Position numbers and translations under genes: made by a program | NCBI GenBank assembly: GCA_007026445.1 | Contig: VDMD01000061.1 | Location: 1-64,000, forward strand | Length of the DNA stretch: 64,000 nt | Direction of reading: 5' to 3' | From: Schizophyllum amplum | Lineage: Eukaryota; Basidiomycota; Agaricomycetes; Agaricales; Schizophyllaceae | Shown here: one piece after another, positions 11,531 through 23,350 of the stretch | How positions within the stretch are numbered: the stretch's first letter is position 1 | Layout: every line of letters starts with the position of its first letter | Notes under the pieces: model-generated | Databases searched by the model: none | What the model saw: the letters and a program-made list of their open reading frames with translations, nothing else | Told to the model about the DNA's origin: nothing

Positions 11531-12964
11531 GTTCGCCCCCGATGCTAGCAGTTTGACCGTGATAAGTATTGACGTGGACAACCGTCGAAGGGGCGACCAA
11601 GAGCGCCGGAAGATGCGGGAGACGGGGCGCGAGACGGGACGAAGTGCGAGCACGACGCGTGACAGGATCGATATGAGTATACACTGTGGACTGGACAATG
11701 ACATGGTCTTAGTAGCCTCGCATTGCCATGTAGCCGTAGATATAGGTAGAGAATCTAGAGATCAGTAATCAATCGAAGCAGCCAAGTTTATGCAGAAGAC
11801 CCGACTGACACTGGACAGGAGGCCGTAACAATCAATATCAGCATCGTCAGCATCGGGCTTACACAAATGGGAGTCTGGGAAAAGTTGAGTGTGCGTCGCA
11901 AGCAAGGTGTCTGCCGGCGAAGACGGCGCTTCTCTAGTTTTACTGACCAGCGTATACTGTACGATATGAGGGTGCGTGGTATGATTTCTCAGATATTTAC
12001 TAAGTACCTATGCTGTATGCTGTAGGAAATGCTGTCGTGTATCACAGTACTGTATATGCTAGTGAGGCCTTTCCATCCAGGACTATCCTACTTCCTTGCT
12101 ATTTCCTCACTGGTTCGAGGCTGCTCGGAGATGGCATCCACAGACTTCCGGATGTCCAGCCTCCGGCCCTCCGCTGACCTGCGTGACGAACGGTGGTCGA
12201 TCCGCTCGCCATCGAATTGCCGTCGACAGACAGATGAGTCTGAAAGTGCCCTGTTCCGCACATGGTGGTACTTGCGGGCGTATGAAAAGGAGTTTGCCAA
12301 GCACAGTGACGACATTGTCGCGCGTTTGTATGGTATAGCACTGAGCAAGTAAGTAACAAGGTCAGCTTCAGGAGAATGTAAAGACTCTGCTTCAGTCAAG
12401 GGGACAGATGGTGGCAAGAAGCTTGAAGGTGGTGAGAAGTCGAAGTTCAAGTTCGGGACCGAGGTGCGGATCAACAGGCCCGAGACAAAGGATCGTCAAC
12501 AAACGTTTCTCTCCTCCATCCTTCATCTTTGTCAACTGGGGACTATGTCCCGCCGAATGTACAAGCTATTCCTTATTCGGGACATATCGTCTGGCCTTCG
12601 TATGCCTTGCATTATCCGTGCATAACTTTTGGAGACCACTCTGGAGGAACCGAGTTGAATGGGATCGCCATCCTCTCTACTCGTGAAGAAGGTTGTTCCT
12701 GAAGAGAAGGATGAATTGAACATGTCGAGGTCCGTCAATAGCCGCCTCGCTGTGTGTTTTGCGTCATATCGTCCCTTGGCATAGGTTTAACGGGTCACTT
12801 GCCCTCCCAAGCGCGTTTGCATCAAGCGCGCGCGACCTCGTGAGCGCCTCGTCATGAGGATGCATCGGCTTTCACACGACAAACTCCGGACCGCGGCCCC
12901 CACACCTTCCCCAGCATAAAAGCCCGGGTCGAAGACCCCGCATCCCCACCCCCGCGCGTACACG
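11531..12964. other. Intergenic with possible coding relics
   Basis: Around 12395-12520 a frame rich in Lys and Gly (KGTDGGKKLEGGEKSKF) opens after a good acceptor. Around 12538-12711 another frame (VPPNVQAIPYSGHIVWPSYA) looks protein-like. I could not build a gene from them and do not recognise them. The end of the interval is the GH2 promoter. Confidence 0.35.
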
Positions 12965-15119
12965 ATGCTCCCTCTGTACTTCCTTGCGTTGGCGGCTGCG
13001 GCGCGCGCTGCATTGCTCAAGAACGGCGGCCTCACGGACGATCGACCATCGTACGACAGTCCGGAGGACGCGACGTACGCTCTCGTCGAGCCCAAGCTCA
13101 AGACGCCCTGGACGGACGATGTCGCAGCAGATCCGGACAATGTATGGCCACAGTACCCGCGCCCATTGCTCAGACGCGACGACTGGATATCTCTCAATGG
13201 TGTATGGGAGTTTCAGTTTGCCGCTACCAACTCGTCCGACGAGGTGGCGAACCCACCAGTGAACACTACGCTGGCGCAGCGCATCTTGGTCCCGTACTGT
13301 ATCGAGTACGTCGTCTTTTCCTCACTGCTTACTCGCACTGACGCAATACATCAGGAGTGGCCTTTCAGGCATTGCCCTCCAGTCCGAGACGTACGCTAGC
13401 TGGTATCGCACGTCCTTCGAGGTCCCCCAATCCTTCGACCAGAATGTCACTTTGCATTTTGGTGCGGTCGACTACGAGACCACCATCTTCGTTAACGGCG
13501 TCAACGTTGGGTCCCATACCGGCGGCTACGACAAGTTCTTCTTCGATGTTACGTCCAATATCGTGAAGGGCGGTTCCAACGAGCTCATCGTCTACGTGTA
13601 CGACCCCACGGATGCCATCAGCAATCGCCCCATGGGCAAACAACGCGTTGTCCCCTCACACATATTCTACGTGGTAAGTATCGCGTCTCGTCCCGTGACC
13701 GCGTCGCTCACGCAGTTCGGCAGCCCTGCAGCGGAATCTGGCAGACGGTGTCCATTGAGGCTGTACCCAGCACTGAGTACATCACGAACATCGACCTTCG
13801 CGCCGCCGCCGATGGCTCCGTGAATGCTACAATCTCAACCTCGAACAACGGCTCCTCCACCCCCGTCGAAATCACCTTCATCGACCCCATCGACGGCTCG
13901 CAGACCTTCTTCTCCACCAGCGGCACCGCCAACACGCCGTTCTCCTTCAAGGTCGACCCCGCTCCCGCGACGTGGAGCCCCGAGAGTCCGACGCTGTACA
14001 ACGTGACCGTCGCCGTCGGCGACGACGTCGCGCAGACATACACCGGCTTCCGCACTGTTGAGCGTGCGACCGTCGCCGGTGTCCCGCGCTTCGTGCTCAA
14101 CGGCAATCCCGTCTTCCAGTTCGGCCCGCTCGACCAGGGCTACTGGCCTGACGGCCTGCACTCGCCGCCGTCGTACGAGGCGATGGTGTTCGACCTGCAA
14201 TACCTGAAAAACCTCGGGATGAACTTTGTGCGCAAGCACATCAAGGTCGAGCCCGACCTGTTCTACGCGGCGGCGGACAGCATGGGCATGATTGTGATGC
14301 AGGACATGCCGGCGATGAACAACGTGGACGTGTCGACGATCACGGACGAGGAGCAGGCCGAGTTCGAGCGCGAGCTGGACATCATTGTGCAGAAGCATAC
14401 CAGCTTCCCCAGTATTCTCTCCTTCGTCATCTACAACGGTATGCTGTCTTCCTGCTTCTCCTCGAGCGTGCGCTGATTCCATCGCAGAGGGCTGGGGCCA
14501 AATCAAAAGCACGCCCGAGATTCACCTTACGGACCGCGTACGGGAGCTCGTCGCCGGGCACCAGCTGATCAACTCGATGTCGGGATGGAACGATTTTGCG
14601 TACCAGGTGTTCAACATCTCTGTCGGCGACTACCAGGACAACCACCACTACAGCAGCCCGCAGTGCGGCACGCCTTTCGTCTCTGCGGCCTCCGTGCCGT
14701 ACGATGGCCTGCGCATTGGCTTCCAGGGCGAGTTTGGCGGTAAGCAAATCACTTGATTCACTTGCACCACTTGACTGACTCGTATATGATCAGGCGTCGG
14801 CCACAACGTCTCTATCGAGCACCTGTGGAACGACCAGGAGGCGATCCGCGCGATCAACGAGACGTACGAGGTCGACAAGACGCTCGAGGCGTGGAATTAC
14901 CGCGCGCTGCGCGTGATCGAGGAGCTGCGTGAGCAGACGGAGCTGTTCGACTGCAACGGCGGCGTCTACACGCAGACGACGGACGTGGAGGGCGAGGTGA
15001 ACGGGTTTCTGACGTACGACCGTGCGGTGAGCCGCGTGGATGAGGCGGAGTGGAAGGCGGCGATCGCGGCGCTGTACGAGACGTTTGCGGCGAAGGTGTC
15101 GGGGACGCAGTACTTGTGA
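12965..15119 (+). CDS. Secreted glycoside hydrolase family 2 enzyme
   Basis: Five exons (12965-13305, 13355-13673, 13724-14438, 14488-14739, 14794-15119) give 650 residues without frame breaks. A signal peptide (MLPLYFLALAAAARA) directs secretion. The GH2 layout is clear: an N-terminal sugar-binding jelly-roll (WISLNGVWEF, SGLSGIAL, SWYRTSF, FVNGVNVGSHTGGY), an Ig-like domain, and a TIM barrel. The acid/base Glu is about residue 459 in YNEGWG, and the nucleophile Glu is about 540 in GFQGEFGG. Probable beta-galactosidase/glucuronidase/mannosidase-type activity on plant or fungal glycans; the substrate cannot be read from sequence. A decayed copy of its 3' end lies at 18708-18960. Confidence 0.9.
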
Positions 15120-15411
15120 TTGGCTTTGACATGGAAACTTGGTGCGTACTTCGCACGAAGTCCTCGTACATACTTTACGACTTGTAGGCACAAGCAGCAA
15201 AAAACTATACTGTACAGTACGCTGGGAGAGCAGGGATCGTACTCCACGAAACTTCGATTCAGAGCTCCGTCACGCAGCTGGCGATGTTCATGCTCAGATC
15301 CAGATTCCAGCCTGGCCAGGGGACGTGATTTCTGACACACGTTGCTCATGAGACGATAAGTAGAATCGACCGCTCTCAGTCTGTCTGTGTTTTCTACGAA
15401 GGAAAAGAGTA

Positions 15412-16246
15412 CACAGCTGGCCATCAACTCACGCGCAGCGCATGAGAAAGGCTTGCGAGTAAATCAAGGGCTGCTCGCGGTTTACTCGCAAGTAGACTTC
15501 GGTTTGCTCACAATAAAGTCATCAGATGGACCATCAATTCCTTCTGTTGATGCGTCTTTGATGGGTCTGGACCTCACCGAAAGAGGTAATCTTATAATAT
15601 GAGTCACCGTAGGACCGTCACCGTTTTGCCGTACCGTGCGCGTGCCATTTTCTGCCTCCCTAGGCCGTAGACAGGAGACAACAACGATTTATTATGCTAC
15701 GTATACTGTGGTAGGATGTACGACTAAGAGCGGGGGACAAAGGGCTAGCGCGCGACCGGAAGAGCACGCGCCGGGAACGAGGTTGCGTCCACCACCGGTT
15801 ACGCTCCGACGACGGCGCGCGCTTTGCGCGACGCTGTTCCTCCATGCATATTAGCGGCTGTCTGTAGTGAACAGGTTAGTATGTACTTTATAAGGGTACT
15901 ATGCAACCTGCTACACACCTGGGCCAACGGCTCAACCAGAGACGGGGTCTGGACGGGGTGCAACAGTGAGGAGAACATGGCAGGAAGCAAGGCGCGCTGG
16001 ACTTCACGAAACGACGAAGTTCCTCGATCGTCGTATGCGCCACCATGCGGTCCCATTTGCAAGCAACCCACGCCAGTCCCGTTGCTCGCGAGAAACTCGC
16101 AAGTCGCCCGCGATTTACTCGTGAGTAAAATGATGACTTTTTTGTGATCTGCACGCAATCTGACTGCGCGCAAACCGCGAGCTGCGCACGATTTACTCGT
16201 GAGTATTTCAGCTTGCAAGTAAATCACGAGTTAGTTTCTGGCAGTG
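15412..16246. mobile_element. Candidate TA-flanked MITE-like element A
   Basis: The interval starts CACAGCTGG and ends CTGGCAGTG, so the ends are short imperfect inverted repeats, and both sides are flanked by TA. Inside, near both ends, TTACTCGC/GCGAGTAA-type words recur in both orientations, and GATTTACTCGTGAGTA occurs twice (about 16111 and 16190). No transposase frame is visible. TA flanks with CAC termini would fit a Tc1/mariner-like nonautonomous element; this is an inference from one copy. Confidence 0.45.
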
Positions 16247-17023
16247 TAGTGAGCCGCACGGGCACAGGAGCCGTCACGAAACCAAGGGAGGCCTATCATC
16301 TGGGAAGGCCGGACCGGTTTTCCGACAATATGGCGTCCTGATGCTAAGCGCTCAGCCAGGGCCTTACGAACAGCCCAACAACAATCTGGCAGACTAGGAT
16401 GCAGTCAGCATCGTCGAACGCAGCCCAGAACGCATAATCGGTGTCGACCTGGCGTGCATCGTCCTCGAAAATGTCACGCGTTATGGCTTTGTGACGGCCT
16501 GCGACCCTCGCATGCTCGGAACTCGCAGTTCCGAGCACCCGAGTAGACACTCACAGTGAAGAACCGTCGGCTTGCTCCGAACCTACAATTCCGCCCACCA
16601 ACGAGGACATTTGAAGTATTATATGACGCTCTTGATATCGATGCCGTTGAAGGTGCCAGACGCGCGGCTGCTCTGGTATACGAGCTAGTTGTCGTCGGTT
16701 TTTCGACGGTGGCACCGTTGCGAAGAGGGGACGCCCAATGCCCACTGTACGCCCCCGAACGCAAGATCACGAGCTTGAGTATGTAGCGTGATGTGATTAT
16801 AGCGATTACCGCCATTGTTCCTTGTTTGGACAGAACACATTTCTCCAATACGTCTCGGTGTCGTGACTCTCGGACAAACGCCGTGCAGATTGGCGTTCGC
16901 GACTCTGCGCGTTCACGGGTAGGCCTAACCGCTATGACCAAGACACATGATGTATGGCGGAATTCAGTAGCTTATTAAACAGAGGGCGCGGACCTTTTCT
17001 GTCTCTCACACCTCGCCCTCATC
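16247..17023. other. Intergenic
   Basis: Open frames here lack codon structure and recognisable motifs. This is the promoter region of oxidoreductase copy 2. Confidence 0.45.
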
Positions 17024-18444
17024 ATGTTAGACACCGTCCGCCGCATCTACAAGGTGCGCAGCGTTACTTGCCATACCACTCCATGGTATCCCTGACGGAT
17101 CGCAGAGCTTGTACCCAACAGAAGTGCCCAAGGCGCCTGCGCCCATTCGCTTTGGGATTCTCGGTGCCGCAGCGATCGCGCCCCTTGCGCTCGTGATACC
17201 CGCCAAGTCCCATCCAGAGGTCGTGCTAAAGGGAGTTGCTGCACGGAACCGTGCGCGCGCAGAAAAGTTCGCAAAGACCCACGGCATCGAGCGCGTCTAC
17301 GATACCTATGACGGTGCGTGGGACCTCCTTGGGTGTCAAGTCGCCGCTGACCGCCCCTCAGAGTTGCTTCAGGACCCGGAGATCGACGCAGTGTACAACC
17401 CCCTGCCGAATGGACTCCACTACGAGTGGACGATGAAGGCACTCGCGGCAGGCAAGCATGTTCTATGCGAGAAGCCCATGGCGAACACGGCAGAGGAGGT
17501 GCGCGAGATGTTTGCGCTCGCGGAGGAAAAGAACTTGGTACTGCTGGAGGCCTTCCACTATCGGTGCGTGCCACCGTCTCATTCGCATCAGCACGTATCG
17601 ACCCATCGACAGCTTCCACCCCTCCTCCCAGCGTGCCAAAGCCATACTGGACAGCGGCGAGCTCGGCGCGATCAAGTCCACCGAAGTCTTCTTCACGATG
17701 CCTTCAGGTTTCGTTCCCAAGAACGACATCCGGTGCGCTACTTCCGGCGCCACCTCTATCCTTTCCACACGCTAATCTCACCCCTCGCCAGCTACGTCTG
17801 GTCCCTCGGTGGCGGCGTGCTCATGGACCCAGGCTCCTATGCAATCAACATCGCCCGCTACCTCACTGGCGCCGACCCCACCACTGTCCTTGCCGCGTCC
17901 CACGAGCCCCCGCCCTTCCCCACTGACGGTCCAGTCGACCAGCGCACCACCGCCTCCCTCGCCTTCCCCCACGACGCCACCGCGCTCTTTCACCTCGACT
18001 TTGCTCGCCCGCTCCGCTGGGGCCTGATCCCGCACATGCCAGAATTCCGCGCGCTTGTCAAGTGTGATGAAGGCGAGGTCGAGCTGACGAACTTTGTGTT
18101 CCCGAGCATGTACCACAACATATATGTGCGGCCGAAGGGGAAGGCGGCGCGCACGGAGAAGGCGTACACGTTCAGTGCCTCGGGCGTGGACTCGGCGCCA
18201 GGGGAGGACTGGTGGATGACGTACAGGTATCAGCTGGAGGCGTTTGTGCACAAGTTGAAGGGGCGCCCACCGCAGACGTGGGTTAGCAAGGAAGACTCGA
18301 TTGCGAACATGCAGTGGATAGAGAATGTGTATGAAAAGGTGCGTGCGAGTGTTGGCTCCTTTGGTGGGGACCAATGCTGAGAGAGGCGTCATGCAGGGCG
18401 GATATGGCGCGCGGCCGCGCAGCGAGTTCAAGCTCTCGGCATGA
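17024..18444 (+). CDS. Gfo/Idh/MocA oxidoreductase, dihydrodiol dehydrogenase-like, copy 2
   Basis: Six exons: 17024-17053, 17106-17313, 17362-17563, 17613-17732, 17792-18338 and 18397-18444. They give 384 residues, one more than copy 1, with identical intron positions and phases. It keeps GIL-GAA near residue 27, NPLPNG, the CEKPMA catalytic-lysine motif and the conserved C-terminal region ending in SEFK plus three residues. Function as for copy 1: NAD(P)-dependent reduction or oxidation of an unknown sugar-like or dihydrodiol substrate. It stands between the GH2 gene and a relic of that gene's 3' end, which suggests an ancestral GH2-oxidoreductase pair that was duplicated. Confidence 0.9.
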
Positions 18445-18707
18445 GTGGGACTCTTGATATGGTCTGTCGGGACTCAAGTACTCAACAGGAGGGCCCGAAT
18501 CCCTTGGACTGGCGAATTTTCATATGGAATACACTTTTTATATGCAGTGGAACCAGCATTCATACGTACGTATGCACAACGACAAGCTTGGGTGTTGCAG
18601 GTCAAGCACGTCTAGGTGGAGGCAAAGACTGGCTAGTGGCTTCACTATCCCGGAAGCCTCATCGTCGTGAAGCGTCGGGCGGTGGCTCAGCCTATGTGTT
18701 CCTGGAT
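18445..18707. other. Short intergenic stretch
   Basis: Between oxidoreductase copy 2 and the GH2 relic. No gene seen. Confidence 0.5.
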
Positions 18708-18960
18708 CCATCGAAGAGCTAGTACGCGAGCAGACGGAGACGTTTCGCTACAACGGCGGCGTGTACACGCAGACGACGGACTAAGGTAAAAATGAATTTT
18801 GAACGTACGACCGCCGCCCGATGAGCAGTCTGAATAGCGACGTTGGACGAGACGTTCGCGGCGAAGGTGTTGGGGACGCAATGAGAAGGAATCCTTGGTG
18901 CGTACTTCGCGTGCAGCTTTCACACGTCTTGACGACTTGTAGGCACAAGCAACTAGATAT
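18708..18960 (+). pseudogene. Relic of the GH2 3' end
   Basis: This stretch is clearly similar to 14915-15200, the last exon and 3' flank of the GH2 gene. Shared landmarks, in order, are GAGCAGACGGAG, AACGGCGGCGT, ACACGCAGACGACGGAC, GCGGCGAAGGTG, GGTGCGTACTTCGC and ACGACTTGTAGGCACAAGCA. The copy has internal deletions and premature stops and cannot encode the enzyme. Similarity runs past the stop codon into 3' flanking DNA, so it arose by genomic duplication rather than retroposition. Confidence 0.8.
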
Positions 18961-19002
18961 ATTGTACGATATCACCAACACCAGGTATCACTCCACGCGA
19001 GC

Positions 19003-20051
19003 TCACGCGAGCCCAGCCTTCTGAGTAGCTCCCGCGCTCAGACCCTCGGCGATCTCCATCGTCTCCTTCCAGATTCTCTCCTCCAAAGCACGACCAGCCG
19101 GGGTCTCCGCATACGGTACCAATCTGGCTCAACATGATCAGCCTCCTCATCTTTCAGAACTTCAACGAAGACTCACGGCTCAACATTCATGTCCCCCAAC
19201 TGCTTCCCATGGCTCTCCTTCCCCGCTGCAGCGGCCCCATACACTATGCACCGCGCGCCCTCCTCCGCCGAGCGCGCGCGCAGCGCGAGCATCGGCTTGA
19301 TGATGAGGAACGTAAGCCAGGACGGCGCGCCATCGGCTAAACCCGTCTTGAGCTGCCCCGGGCAGACGGCGTTGACGACGACACGCGTGCTATCGACATG
19401 GGCGGCGAGCGCGTGCCAGAAGGCGAGCACGAGATACTTGCTGTCTCCGTAACGCGTCGTCCAGTCGAAACTCGCGCGATCATTGAAGTGCGCGGCGACA
19501 GGCTGGGACGCAGACACGGGGTGCTTCGCGAACGTGTTCCTTAACGCCATGCGCGAGCCGACGAGGGTGAGGTGGGTGGGGCCCGCTGCGGAGGTGCGCT
19601 GGAGAACGGGGAGCAGAAGGACGGCAAGGAGCGCGTTGGAGAGGAAGTTGACTTGGTACGACATCTCGTTCTTGGTCTCGGGCGCGAGCTCAAAGTCGAA
19701 GGCGTTGATGCCGGCGTTGAGGACGGCGATGTGGAGCTGGGGGACCTCGCGGTCGACGCGGTTGGCGAATGCGAGGACAGAGGCGTGCGAGGAGAGGTCG
19801 AGGGGCATGACCTGGATGGTGGGCGGCGTCGGGCGCTTAGCCACTGAGGGGTCCGCGAGCAGCTGGCGCTTCGCGTCCTCACCTTTCGCGGGGGTGCGAA
19901 CGGCGAGAATGAGGTGGGCAAGGCCGCGTTGGAGGAGCGTGCGCGCGATGGCGAGTCCGAGGCCGGCATTACCTCCTGTCACAATGGCGGTCTTGCCAGA
20001 GATGTCAAGCGACGCAGGGAGCTCGGGAACGGGGGGCTGGCCGAAAGGCAT
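19003..20051 (-). CDS. Short-chain dehydrogenase, retinol-dehydrogenase/WWOX-like
   Basis: Two exons (20051-19177 and 19123-19003) with a 53 bp intron give 331 residues. The cofactor motif TGGNAGLG is at 25-32, NAG follows in VLNAGIN, and the catalytic Tyr-Lys is in YGDSK near residue 200. The extra-long C-terminal part and WTTRYGDSKYLVL are typical of fungal NAD(P)-dependent SDRs annotated as retinol dehydrogenase-like. The acceptor was chosen because only CCAG|ATTGG restores the usual C-terminus (YAETPAGRALEERIW). The cluster GC-rich element was not seen upstream, so a link to the metabolic locus is not supported. Confidence 0.88.
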
Positions 20052-21180
20052 GCTGTCTGGCGTAGAGGGTGACTTCCTGGAGGTGGGGAGTTTCCTTGAC
20101 GTGGGCGTCTTCGGACGGGCACCCTTTTATCATGGTCGCTGACTGAGCCTCTAGACTTTCCGACGTTCTTGCCACCGCGAGTTTGAGGTTAGATTGATAG
20201 GTCTCCGTGAGAACTGCAGGCCTGCAAAAGGATGTTGCTTACAGATATTCAGAGGAGGCCGTCATGTTTATGACGCTTTTGATGCCGTGTTCCGAACTCG
20301 TGTCCTGAAGGAGGCACGCAGAACAAGAGAACAACAGCGCCTGCGCTGAGTGTTGGGTCATAAGCATCGTGGCGAGGTCCTTGTTGACATAGATTTGCGG
20401 CAAGACCGCGCGCCGACGATCATAGTATGCAGCCGTCTTCCAGATCACCGGCAGAGACGACTGCGTTGCCGCTGCTTGCAGGGATCCAGCAAGTTGAGAA
20501 GTGCATGGTCGAAGCGCTATAGATGGACTGCAGTGTAGTTGCAGAAGCCCATCGGCTTTAGCCATAAAGGAAAGGGAGAGGTATGGGACTGACCTGTCAC
20601 ATTGATCCAGTGCCACCCGTCAGACTCAGAGTCACTCAGTCTTCAAAGCTGCTTCAAAGTCACATCGAGATTCGAACCCAATTCCGCGTGAGGTTGCAAC
20701 GTTGCCGTTCTCCGGGCAAGTTGGTCATTACTGCCGACTCCCGACTCTGCCGACTCCCGAGAGGCCCCTTTGATGGCACCGATCAATGACAGTTGGACCC
20801 ACAATGATGAGTTTGCGTTTGTATGCGACGCAAGCTCGCGTAAACAGCGCTTGTCCACTCCAAGTTCTCCCTTTTGCTTTGAACTCTGCACTTCTATACC
20901 GCAACAAGCCAATGTAAAGCTAAGCCAAGTTCTCCCCAATGTTTGAAATCGATGGAACTCTTCTCCGGACCAGGGGTATGTCTCCGTTTAACCGCTTGTC
21001 GTGGATAACCCTAGCGCTGATTATGTAAGTTCGCCAGGTTGTGCGACGGCGACGGACGCTGCCAACCCGCGTCCACGGATATATCGGCATAACCGACGTG
21101 ATCCAGAACTCATGATGTATTTTGTGGCATACATGAGGATGGGAGCGAGCTTGCATTGCCAGACTTCTGAGTACCTCATC
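20052..21180. other. Intergenic
   Basis: A minus-strand open frame at 20239-20616 is protein-like in places but has no recognisable motif or neighbouring exon. It is not annotated as a gene. Confidence 0.4.
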
Positions 21181-22615
21181 ATGTCGAACACCGTCAGCCG
21201 CGTTTACAAGGTGCGCAGCGCTGGTTGTCGTACTCCTCGACTGTGTCTTCGACGAATCTCGCAGGGCTTTTACCCAACGGAAGTGCCCAAGGCGCGCGCC
21301 CCCGTTCGCTTTGGGATCCATGGCGCCGCGGCGATTGTGCCCCTCGCGCTCGCGAACCCAGCCAAAACGCATCCCGAGGTTGTGAGCGCTGAAGCAGAAG
21401 GGCGTCGCCGCGCGCGACCGTGCGCGTGCGGAGAAGTTTGCAAAGACCCATGTCATCGAGCGCGTCTATGCTACTTATGACGGTGCGTGGGACCTCCTTG
21501 GGTGTCAACTCGCCGCTGACCTCCCCTCAGAGATGCTCAAGAACCCCGGGATCGATGCCATCCACAAACCTTTGCCGAATGGACTGCACAACGAGTAGGC
21601 CACGAAGGCGCTCGCGGCAGGCAAGCACGTTCTGTGCGAGAAGCCCTTGACAAACACGGCGGAGGAGGTACGCGAGATGTTCGCGTTCGCCGAGGAGAAG
21701 AACCTGGTTCTCTCAGAGGCCTTCACCATCGGTGCGTACTCCCGCATCGATGTCCACATCCGCTACTTCAACCCTCGCGACAGATTCCACCTATCCATTC
21801 AGCGCGCCAAAGCTATCCTGGAGAGCGGCGAACTCGGCGCGGGCCAGTCCACCGACGTCGACTTCACGCTACCCTCCGGCATGATCCTCAAGAATGACAT
21901 CCGGTGCGCCATCTCCTCTCCCTACAAAATTATTCTCCACCCACTGACGACTCCCACCCAGCTTTGTCTGATCCCTCGGTAGCGGCGCGCTCATGGACAT
22001 GGGCTGCTACGCCTTGAACGCCACCCGCTACCTCACCGGCGCCGACCCCACCGCCGTCCTCGCCGCCTCGCATGGGCCCCCGCCCTTCCCCACCGACGGC
22101 CCCGTCGACGAGCGCACCACCGTCAACCTCGCATTTCCCTACGACACCACGGGGTTAATCCACCTTGACTACGCCGGCGCCCTGCACTGAGGCTTCATCC
22201 CGCGGATGATCGACATCCGCGCGGTCGTGAAGCGCGAAAAGGGCGAGCTCGAGCTGACGAACTTTACGTTCTCGAGCGTGTATCACAACATACACGTGCG
22301 GCCGAAGGGGAAGGCGGCGCGTACGGACTCCGGAGAGGCGTACACGTTCGCGGCCTTGGGGGTGGAGGCGAAGGGGGAGGATAGGTGGCTGACGTATGTG
22401 TATCAGCTGGAGGCATTTGTGGACAAGTTGAAGGGGCGCACGCCGCAGACATGGGTGAGCAAGGAGGACTCGATCACGAATATGCAGTGGATCGAGAATG
22501 TGTATGAGAAGGTGTGTTTGGTCGTTGGCTCCTTGGTGGATGCGACGCTGATAGAGGCGTCTTACAGGGCGGATACGGCGCGCGGCCGCGCAGTGAGTTC
22601 AAGCTCCCGGCGTGA
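21181..22615 (+). pseudogene. Gfo/Idh/MocA oxidoreductase copy 3, decayed
   Basis: All six exons of the paralogues can be traced (21181-21210, 21265-21482, 21531-21731, 21784-21903, 21962-22511, 22568-22615) with splice sites kept. Exon 2 carries a net 10-nt insertion around 21380-21400, and exon 3 a 1-nt loss near 21725. Three codons that are Trp in copy 2 have become stops: TAG at 21596-21598, TGA at 21969-21971 and TGA at 22188-22190, each a G-to-A change on the coding strand. The gene cannot make a full enzyme. Conserved splice sites and most of the protein sequence indicate fairly recent loss. Confidence 0.88.
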
Positions 22616-22728
22616 ATGGCTTGTCCGAGTCGGGACTTAGCACGAAGGCCGGAAGACCTTGGACGGTGCAAAATATATGATTCTCACGTCTCTGTCGCTC
22701 TTTTCTCACATCCTCTCCCTTCTCCACA

Positions 22729-22762
22729 CTCCCTCTTCACATTCGCTCCCTCTTCACATTCG
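22729..22762. repeat. 17-bp perfect tandem duplication
   Basis: CTCCCTCTTCACATTCG occurs twice back to back in a pyrimidine-rich stretch. Confidence 0.9.
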
Positions 22763-22916
22763 CACCGTTTCCACGTTCATATATCCTGCCGCGCGTATCG
22801 TAAATTATGATATGTTGCATTCTGCGCCACTAGCTTATCGCGGATGACCAGAACTCGATGACATTGAAATAATTGTCAAATTCACTCGACTGGGCGCGTG
22901 AGCGCGTCACGAGTTT

Positions 22917-22965
22917 TCGCTCGGGCAGTACCCGGGCAAAATTCAGCGCTCACAAAGATCGACTA
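22917..22965 (+). repeat. GCCCGGGCA dispersed repeat, copy 1
   Basis: Contains CGGGCAGTACCCGGGCAAAA followed by TTCAGCGCTC. The same palindrome-centred module recurs at 25176-25240 (inverted) and 25770-25875. Confidence 0.55.
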
Positions 22966-23350
22966 CAGTTAGTGACACTCGGGGCTGCGTAGGATTCGCA
23001 CAATCCGTTAGAGGTATACGATGCCTCCTCCTCCAGCTCGAGTCGGAGAGCCGTGAGCGCGGTCGCGGTCGTCGACGGATAGCGATTTATGTCGACAATC
23101 AACCTATAGGATCAATGGGTAGATCAGTAAGTAGTAGCTGGTTATGCAATGTAATAGCCTTGCCGAGGTCTCTGACGACGAGGAGAGTTGGTTGCATTGA
23201 GGGGGGCCATGTGCGCTCGATAATCATGTGACCGTGGACAACAGACGCGCTCTTGTTCTCTCCTGCCACGATGACGTCCGCGAAGAACTTGCTGTCATAC
23301 GCTTATTCGACCGACCCGCCCCGCGTATAAGAGGGCGGGCGGCGAGCGGA

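Larger units (their letters stand above)
22616..23350. other. Intergenic with repeats
   Basis: Contains a 17-bp tandem repeat at 22729-22762 and one copy of the GCCCGGGCA repeat near 22917. No gene is seen. Confidence 0.5.

Noticed and set aside
16474..16941. Minus-strand open frame of about 155 codons
   Set aside because: Arg/Ser-rich shadow-like translation with overlapping frames on both strands and no splice partners.
18708..18960. A separate small gene after oxidoreductase copy 2
   Set aside because: The similarity is to the GH2 last exon and its 3' flank with stops, so it is a relic.
20239..20616. Minus-strand frame of about 125 codons upstream of oxidoreductase copy 3
   Set aside because: No start context, motif or additional exons; kept as intergenic.
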